Source: CAIJXO01 sp041308645
GTDB lineage: Bacteria > Patescibacteriota > Minisyncoccia > Phycocordibacterales > GWA1-40-21
Reading direction: 5' to 3'
Assembly: GCA_041308645.1 (NCBI GenBank)
Contig: JBFZBC010000021.1
Location: 1 to 10,002 of the forward strand
Length of the DNA stretch: 10,002 nucleotides
Part shown: in pieces, positions 6,759-10,002 of the stretch
How the letters are laid out: every line of letters starts with the position of its first letter
Position numbering within the stretch: position 1 is the first letter of the stretch
Made by a program: the position numbers and the translations under genes
Notes under the pieces: generated by a model
Told to the model about the DNA's origin: nothing
Databases searched by the model: none
What the model saw: only the letters and a program-made list of their open reading frames with translations

Positions 6759-7776
6759 TATAAATATTATTAACCTCCTGCTCAGAAAGTTCACGGTCAT
6801 AAAATCGGAGCTCATCAATTGAACCGTCAAAGCCACTGTACTCATCTGGATAGTCTCTACTTCCCAACCAGGCACCCACCGTAAGAGTCCCTCCTCCGCG
6901 GGTATGAGCGGGCACATCATAAGTAGTATTACAAAGGACACCATTAATAAATATGGATTGATTTGGGCCTTGAGTACAAGCAATATGTGTCCATTCATTC
7001 AACGGGATTGATGTACTACACTCAACAGTATTGGCCCAACTACCATCAGAATTATAGTTACACGTTACAGGTTGAGAGTTATAACCAGTTAAGGAAATAT
7101 TTGCTAACATGGCGTCTCGATAAACAGTCCATTGACCTACTGCTGGAAAACTTCTTGGTTTTATCCAAACAGATGAACTATAAGCAGTGGTAATGTTGGG
7201 ATTAGTAAAGGTAATATAATCGTTCTGAAAATCGTCAAAATCATAAGCAGTATCCGTCACTCCTTTCACTCCAGTAACTAACACAACATTAGTAATTGTT
7301 CCATCATTATCTGCTGGTCCTGAATCATTAGCGTTGCCATCAAATGGCCAGTATGATATAAGCCCCTCCGTAGTAATAGTACGCCGGCAAATCCCTTCCA
7401 CCCCAAACAAACTAGATTCACTGCTTATTTTAGCCTCCACTAAATCCGGCTCAATGACACTAAGATCAGTGGTGAGGTCATAAATACCAGCATTCAAAAT
7501 ACCGGAATCCAAATCATTAATCGCCAAAGTGATAAAAGGGGGGATAATATTCCAAATACTAGATAAAGTGACAAGGGTACTATTGGGGGTGTCCGTGGGT
7601 CCAAAAGTATGTGAAGAGTATGAATATGTACTGGATGATATTTTATTAAAAATATCCGAGAGAGTGTAATCTCCCGCTCCTGGATTAGCTGGTACTGGAG
7701 TAAAGGAACCAGCAAAAACACTAAAACTGCCAAAAATAATTCCAAATAAAACTGTAATAAAAATATTTTTTAACAT
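6739..7776 (-). CDS. Exported LamG-domain protein, cluster member 2
   Basis: I choose the start at 7776 (345 residues). A longer ATG would add 20 residues overlapping the upstream gene, while this one begins exactly at a signal peptide (MLKNIFITVLFG...FAG, 1-23). The shared module follows: YTLSDIFNK (37-45), LVTLSSIWNIIP (68-79), SGILNAGIY (91-99), LSVIEPDL (105-112) and LFGVEGIC (123-130). A LamG-like jellyroll covers 138-343, opening GLISYWPFDGNANDSG and closing GSIDELRFYDRELSEQEVNNIYN. Several Cys (239, 253, 267, 282) suggest disulfides outside the cell. The stop of member 1 lies only 4 bp upstream, and the gene overlaps member 3 by 20 bp, so the three are probably one transcript. The binding target is unknown. 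Confidence 0.87.
   Translation of the reverse strand: MLKNIFITVLFGIIFGSFSVFAGSFTPVPANPGAGDYTLSDIFNKISSSTYSYSSHTFGPTDTPNSTLVTLSSIWNIIPPFITLAINDLDSGILNAGIYDLTTDLSVIEPDLVEAKISSESSLFGVEGICRRTITTEGLISYWPFDGNANDSGPADNDGTITNVVLVTGVKGVTDTAYDFDDFQNDYITFTNPNITTAYSSSVWIKPRSFPAVGQWTVYRDAMLANISLTGYNSQPVTCNYNSDGSWANTVECSTSIPLNEWTHIACTQGPNQSIFINGVLCNTTYDVPAHTRGGGTLTVGAWLGSRDYPDEYSGFDGSIDELRFYDRELSEQEVNNIYNVEKPE
6759..6779 (-). promoter_or_regulatory. Shine-Dalgarno-like site for member 3, inside member 2
   Basis: AGGAGG (6779-6774), encoded within the EQEVNN codons near the end of member 2, precedes the member 3 ATG by 15 bases. That spacing is longer than ideal, but it is one of only two AGGAGG sites in front of a gene in this window. 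Together with the 20-bp overlap it supports coupled translation and the start at 6758. Confidence 0.4.
7552..7717 (-). repeat. Direct repeat copy B (cluster member 2)
   Basis: This is the partner of 6498-6663, offset by 1054 bp. It encodes residues 20-75 of member 2. Synonymous sites are hardly diverged across the central 77 bp, which points to a recent duplication or to gene conversion rather than purifying selection alone. Confidence 0.95.
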
Positions 7777-7780
7777 AAAA

Positions 7781-8188
7781 TTATGGTGCACATTCCAATA
7801 TACCAGTAACACCAAATATTGTTGTCCCAGAAGCAATATTATCAGGAAGAAGATTTAGCTCGATGTCCGATAAGGTAGTAGTGGAATAAATTCCGGCAGA
7901 TAAAGTAGTAGTTGAATCACTCAAGGTTTTATATTCTGGTACAATAGTAAAGATATCCTCTAAGGAGTACATTGATGGAGTGCTGGTAGAATTAGAAGTT
8001 TTTAAATCGTGACTAGGGCTTGAGGTATAACCAGAATCAGTAAGTTTATTATAAATATCCTCTAAAGTATAACCGGTAGGGCTTGGGGCTTCTGTTTGAG
8101 TCAAAATATCTCCAGCAAATAAAATTCCCACCACCACCAAAACCAATGCTAAAATAATTATTGATATTTTTATATATTTATTCGACAT
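7781..8188 (-). CDS. Short exported protein with the shared module but no LamG domain, cluster member 1
   Basis: 135 residues. A hydrophobic N-terminal segment (about 7-26, ending LFAG) acts as a signal peptide or anchor. The rest is a diverged copy of the module in members 2 and 3: GYTLEDIYNKL (39-49), SMYSLEDIF (72-80), TLSAGIYSTTTLSDIELNL (95-113) and NIASGTTIFGVTG (117-129), ending LECAP where the others continue from GxC into the LamG domain. The Ser/Thr-rich stretch at 50-73 looks like a linker. The NIxSGxxIFGVxG motif resembles short repeats I recall from phage tail and other surface proteins. It is either a bare stalk subunit or a member that lost or never gained a binding domain. It is the first gene of the cluster. 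Function unknown. Confidence 0.83.
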   Translation of the reverse strand: MSNKYIKISIIILALVLVVVGILFAGDILTQTEAPSPTGYTLEDIYNKLTDSGYTSSPSHDLKTSNSTSTPSMYSLEDIFTIVPEYKTLSDSTTTLSAGIYSTTTLSDIELNLLPDNIASGTTIFGVTGILECAP

Positions 8189-8209
8189 ATATATTTATCA
8201 AGACAGTAT

Positions 8210-8215
8210 ATTATA
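8210..8215 (-). promoter_or_regulatory. -10 box for the secreted-protein cluster
   Basis: A perfect TATAAT on the minus strand sits 21 bases before the member 1 ATG, predicting a leader of about 15 bases. No good -35 hexamer is found at 16-18 bases; the expected position reads AATAAT. The 117-bp gap to the upstream protease gene otherwise holds only AT-rich sequence and no clear terminator. Confidence 0.45.
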
Positions 8216-8305
8216 AAGTGGAGAAAATTACAATTATTTTACAAATCAGATCCATAGTTTCTGTAAGTTTAGATATCTTACCTTTTTTTCTTTTGATCAA
8301 GTTGT

Positions 8306-8911
8306 CTACAAAATTAATTTCATCACCTCAAAAATAACACTAGAAATTATATTACCAAAAAATATTATAAAAATAATCAGAAAAAAGAAACCATATCTTT
8401 CTAAAGCTATAAGGTGATGTTCATATCTATATGGAATAAAAGAAAATAATATTTTTGAACCATCAAGTGGTGGGATGGGAATAAGATTAAATATCCCCAA
8501 AGCTATATTTAAAAAGATAATATACACCATTAACTCTATTACTGATTGAGATAAACTTAAAACCTCGGCAAATTTGATTAAAAAAGAAAAAACAATAGCA
8601 ATAATAAAATTCGTGGTAATACCAGCAATCGAAACACAAAATTCTCCTAAGCGCCTATTGCGTAAATTATATGGATTATATGGCACTGGCTTAGCCCAAC
8701 CAATCAAGAAACCCGATCCAGATAAATACAATAGTACTGGTAGAATAATCGAACCAAAAAGATCAATATGTTTAAGAGGATTTAAGGTTAATCGGCCCAA
8801 ATTTTTAGCCGTAGGATCTCCAAACAAATAAGCCGCTGCCCCATGAGCTATTTCATGGGCCATTATAGATATAATAAGAACTATTATTTGAAAAATAAAA
8901 TTAATCTCCAT
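8306..8911 (-). CDS. Site-2 protease-like zinc metalloprotease, M50 family
   Basis: A 201-residue polytopic membrane protein of the small M50 type that lacks PDZ and CBS domains. The HExxH zinc motif is HEIAH (19-23) in the first membrane segment. The third zinc ligand lies in NLIPIPPLDG (142-151), with Asp150. Between them are the family segments DPTAKNLGRLTLNPLKHID (32-50) and GFLIGWAKPVPYNPYNLRN (67-85). I see five or six hydrophobic segments, at about 5-30, 52-72, 92-115, 124-148 and 174-198. Such enzymes cut membrane-embedded substrates, for example anti-sigma factors or leftover signal peptides; the substrate here is not evident. It lies upstream of the exported cluster on the same strand, 117 bp away. 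No Shine-Dalgarno is visible. Confidence 0.95.
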   Translation of the reverse strand: MEINFIFQIIVLIISIMAHEIAHGAAAYLFGDPTAKNLGRLTLNPLKHIDLFGSIILPVLLYLSGSGFLIGWAKPVPYNPYNLRNRRLGEFCVSIAGITTNFIIAIVFSFLIKFAEVLSLSQSVIELMVYIIFLNIALGIFNLIPIPPLDGSKILFSFIPYRYEHHLIALERYGFFFLIIFIIFFGNIISSVIFEVMKLIL

Positions 8912-8962
8912 GGTTTACAAAATACTTTTACTATGATAGCATAGCACAACTAGTTTAAATAT

Positions 8963-8995
8963 AAAAAATTCACCCGAGAAAAATTTTCTGGTGAA
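8963..8995 (-). terminator. Terminator-like hairpin upstream of the M50 gene
   Basis: TTCACC (8969-8974) and AGAAAA (8977-8982) pair with TTTTCT (8984-8989) and GGTGAA (8990-8995), a 12-bp stem with a 2-base bulge. Only on the minus strand is it followed by a T tract (8968-8963). No minus-strand gene ends here: the next feature upstream is bL28 on the plus strand. It may be an attenuator in the leader of the M50 gene, or it may end an unseen short RNA. Confidence 0.55.
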
Positions 8996-9044
8996 AAAAC
9001 GAGTATTGTTATAAAGAGTAATCAATTAATCAAAATTTCTATAA

Positions 9045-9066
9045 AACCGAACAATTTGGTTATAGT
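9045..9066 (+). promoter_or_regulatory. Inverted repeat abutting a possible rpmB -10 box
   Basis: AACCGAA (9045-9051), CAA, TTTGGTT (9055-9061) is an inverted repeat with one G-T pair. It ends on the first base of TATAGT (9061-9066), a candidate -10 giving a leader of about 13 bases for rpmB. No -35 is visible. The repeat could be an operator over the promoter, or an RNA hairpin if transcription starts further upstream. Confidence 0.3.
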
Positions 9067-9085
9067 AGAAAATTTTAACGGGTAA

Positions 9086-9337
9086 ATGGCAAAAGTCTGT
9101 GCAATAACAAAAAAAGGTTCAATTATGGGTGGCGGGTATTCTAACAGAACTCGTGCTACTAAATTTAACCCGACTGGAATGGTTCGCAAATATCCTAATC
9201 TTCAGAAAAAGAAGGTTTACGTCCCTGAATTAAAAAAGACCTTTAATCTTACGATCTCCACCCGAGCAATCAAGACTATTCAAAAAAACGGTGCTTACGC
9301 CACACTTAAAAAGGCAGGAATAATTAAGACTAAATAG
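9086..9337 (+). CDS. rpmB: 50S ribosomal protein L28 (bL28)
   Basis: An 83-residue basic protein of the large subunit. The bL28 pattern is clear: VCAITKKGSIMGGGYSNR at the start (the family's VCxxTGKxPxxGxxxSH region), then ATKFNPTGMVRKYPNLQKKK, VYVPELKKTFNLTISTRAIKTIQKNG and ATLKKAGI. Only one Cys (5) is present, so this is a form without the zinc-binding CxxC pairs. It stands alone on the plus strand between two minus-strand genes, without rpmG (L33), its partner in many bacteria. A weak GGGTAA precedes the ATG. Transcription ends at a strong terminator 10 bp after the stop. Confidence 0.97.
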   Translation: MAKVCAITKKGSIMGGGYSNRTRATKFNPTGMVRKYPNLQKKKVYVPELKKTFNLTISTRAIKTIQKNGAYATLKKAGIIKTK

Positions 9338-9347
9338 TATAAAAAAT

Positions 9348-9378
9348 AAGGGCGGTTCGTAAAACGAACCGCCCTTTT
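9348..9378 (+). terminator. Bidirectional terminator between rpmB and the lipoprotein gene
   Basis: A perfect 13-bp stem, AAGGGCGGTTCGT (9348-9360) with ACGAACCGCCCTT (9364-9376), encloses loop AAA and runs into TTTTG then TATTTTT. On the other strand the stem is followed by TTATTTTTT, so it can also end the convergent lipoprotein gene. Confidence 0.95.
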
Positions 9379-9392
9379 GTATTTTTCCTTTC

Positions 9393-9839
9393 TTAGAATC
9401 CGTAAGGACCCTTCAATTGCTGTTCCGTCGGTAAAGTGTTGTAATATTCACCGCGCGGTCCAACATACTGATGACCAACTCTTCTAAGTGTTACCGGAGT
9501 CACCGAACCATTTGAGTTATTCACATTTATAATAATAGTTGATGCAATTTCATTCACAGCACCAATCGCTGCTCTATTTTGATCCTGCTTGGAACCATCA
9601 AAAGCTCCGCTAAGACCACCGAGAGCTGCGCTTCCGAGAATAACCGCTACACTATCATCCTTGAGGCCTTGAACATTATTCGCCGCTATCGCTCCAATAA
9701 CAGCACCGATAGCCGCCTTTGCAATCCCCTGATTCACAGCAGATTGGTTTGCTTGATATTGAGGTGTTGCACATCCAGTATTCAACACAACAACAACCAT
9801 TACCAAGACCAACGAAACAACTCTGACTACTGTCTTCAT
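9393..9839 (-). CDS. Glycine-zipper lipoprotein
   Basis: 148 residues. A hydrophobic signal (1-22) ends LNTGC, with Cys23 as the likely lipidated residue; Asn at -3 is unusual for a lipobox. Residues 40-82 form a glycine-zipper pair (AAIGAVIGAIAANN and ILGSAALGGLSGAFDG) of small-residue helices that insert in or pack at a membrane. The C-terminus carries HQYVGPRGEYYNTLPTEQQL, ending KGPYGF, a compact tail I cannot assign. It probably acts at the cell envelope; function unknown. Unlike most genes here it has a perfect Shine-Dalgarno (AGGAGG, 9850-9845, 5 bases before ATG) and a near-consensus promoter. It converges with rpmB on a shared terminator. Confidence 0.88.
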   Translation of the reverse strand: MKTVVRVVSLVLVMVVVVLNTGCATPQYQANQSAVNQGIAKAAIGAVIGAIAANNVQGLKDDSVAVILGSAALGGLSGAFDGSKQDQNRAAIGAVNEIASTIIINVNNSNGSVTPVTLRRVGHQYVGPRGEYYNTLPTEQQLKGPYGF

Positions 9840-9853
9840 CCTCTCCTCCTTTA

Positions 9854-9905
9854 CCTTGATTTTACAAGGATTTTGTTATTAAAACATCTGTGTTTTGAAA
9901 TCAAG
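9854..9905 (-). promoter_or_regulatory. Leader with competing hairpins before the lipoprotein gene
   Basis: In the roughly 88-base leader, CCTTG (9869-9865) can pair with CAAGG (9858-9854). Alternatively CTTGATTT (9905-9898) can pair over 8 bp with AAATCAAG (9862-9855), enclosing the small hairpin AAAACA-CAGA-TGTTTT (9896-9881). The two folds share the same 3' arm and exclude each other. That arm ends 3 bases before AGGAGG, so the choice could affect ribosome access. Confidence 0.45.
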
Positions 9906-9934
9906 ACTCTGTCTGATTCCACTCTCTATTGTCA

Positions 9935-9963
9935 ATTATACACCCTAAGGTAATAAAAGTCAA
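9935..9963 (-). promoter_or_regulatory. Sigma-70 promoter of the lipoprotein gene
   Basis: TTGACT (9963-9958), a 17-base spacer and TATAAT (9940-9935) form a near-consensus vegetative promoter, the best in the window. Transcription would start near 9928, leaving a leader of about 88 bases. Confidence 0.85.
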
Positions 9964-10002
9964 GTACTACTTTTAGATCAAATAATAGTGATAATTTCCT
10001 TA

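Noticed and set aside
6759..6998. N-terminal extension of cluster member 3 from the upstream ATG at 6998
   Set aside because: Those 80 codons lie inside the LamG coding region of member 2 in another frame and place the signal peptide in mid-protein. The ATG at 6758 puts the signal peptide near the start.
6498..7717. The direct repeats as ends of a mobile element or CRISPR-like array
   Set aside because: There are only two copies, they lie inside coding sequence in the same frame, and there is no transposase, target duplication or regular spacing.
7777..7836. N-terminal extension of cluster member 2 from the ATG at 7836
   Set aside because: It adds 20 residues in another frame over the end of member 1, ahead of an otherwise ideal signal peptide starting at 7776.
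8574..8831. Plus-strand open frame opposite the M50 gene
   Set aside because: It is antisense to clear catalytic motifs and has no ribosome binding site or recognisable domain.
8931..8944. CTATG/CATAG inverted repeat upstream of the M50 gene
   Set aside because: A 5-bp stem in AT-rich sequence is expected by chance, and it does not overlap a convincing promoter.
9579..9953. 124-codon plus-strand open frame opposite the lipoprotein gene
   Set aside because: It is antisense to a well-supported gene and its promoter, its composition does not look like a protein, and no start signals are visible.

Overview
The window looks like a piece of an AT-rich, streamlined genome from the Candidate Phyla Radiation (Patescibacteria), most likely a Parcubacteria-type lineage. 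That placement is inference. It rests on the style of EF-Tu, EF-G and S12, on several SD-less starts, and on small secreted proteins carrying modules I associate with that group: a short helix near SQLVELLISIGAIAPDK, repeated YTLxDIYNK motifs, and LamG jellyrolls. No rRNA, tRNA, CRISPR array, transposase or phage gene is visible.

Layout. On the minus strand, positions 1-5600 hold a str (streptomycin) locus in the usual order rpsL (S12), rpsG (S7), fusA (EF-G), tuf (EF-Tu). It is interrupted twice: by an intrinsic terminator plus a small palindrome between rpsG and fusA, and by a gene for a secreted two-domain Ig-like protein between fusA and tuf. The short rpsL-rpsG spacer holds a symmetrical hairpin, in the place where S7 autoregulates the operon in Escherichia coli.

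Positions 5642-8215 are a self-contained minus-strand cluster of three exported proteins. It starts at a TATAAT box and ends in a 12-bp terminator that contains the last stop codon. All three proteins share an N-terminal stalk-like module. The last two add a C-terminal LamG-like lectin domain, and a 166-bp part of their module is about 93% identical at the DNA level while their lectin domains differ strongly. This is the most interesting part of the window: a conserved export and presentation module joined to variable binding domains.

Positions 8306-8911 (minus) encode a small M50-family site-2 protease. Positions 9086-9337 (plus) encode ribosomal protein bL28, followed by a strong bidirectional terminator. 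Positions 9393-9839 (minus) encode a glycine-zipper lipoprotein with a near-consensus sigma-70 promoter, a folded leader and a perfect Shine-Dalgarno, unlike most other genes here.

No gene-free stretch exceeds 300 bases. The longest is the tuf leader, 1195-1377. The last 39 bases (9964-10002) show nothing I can name.
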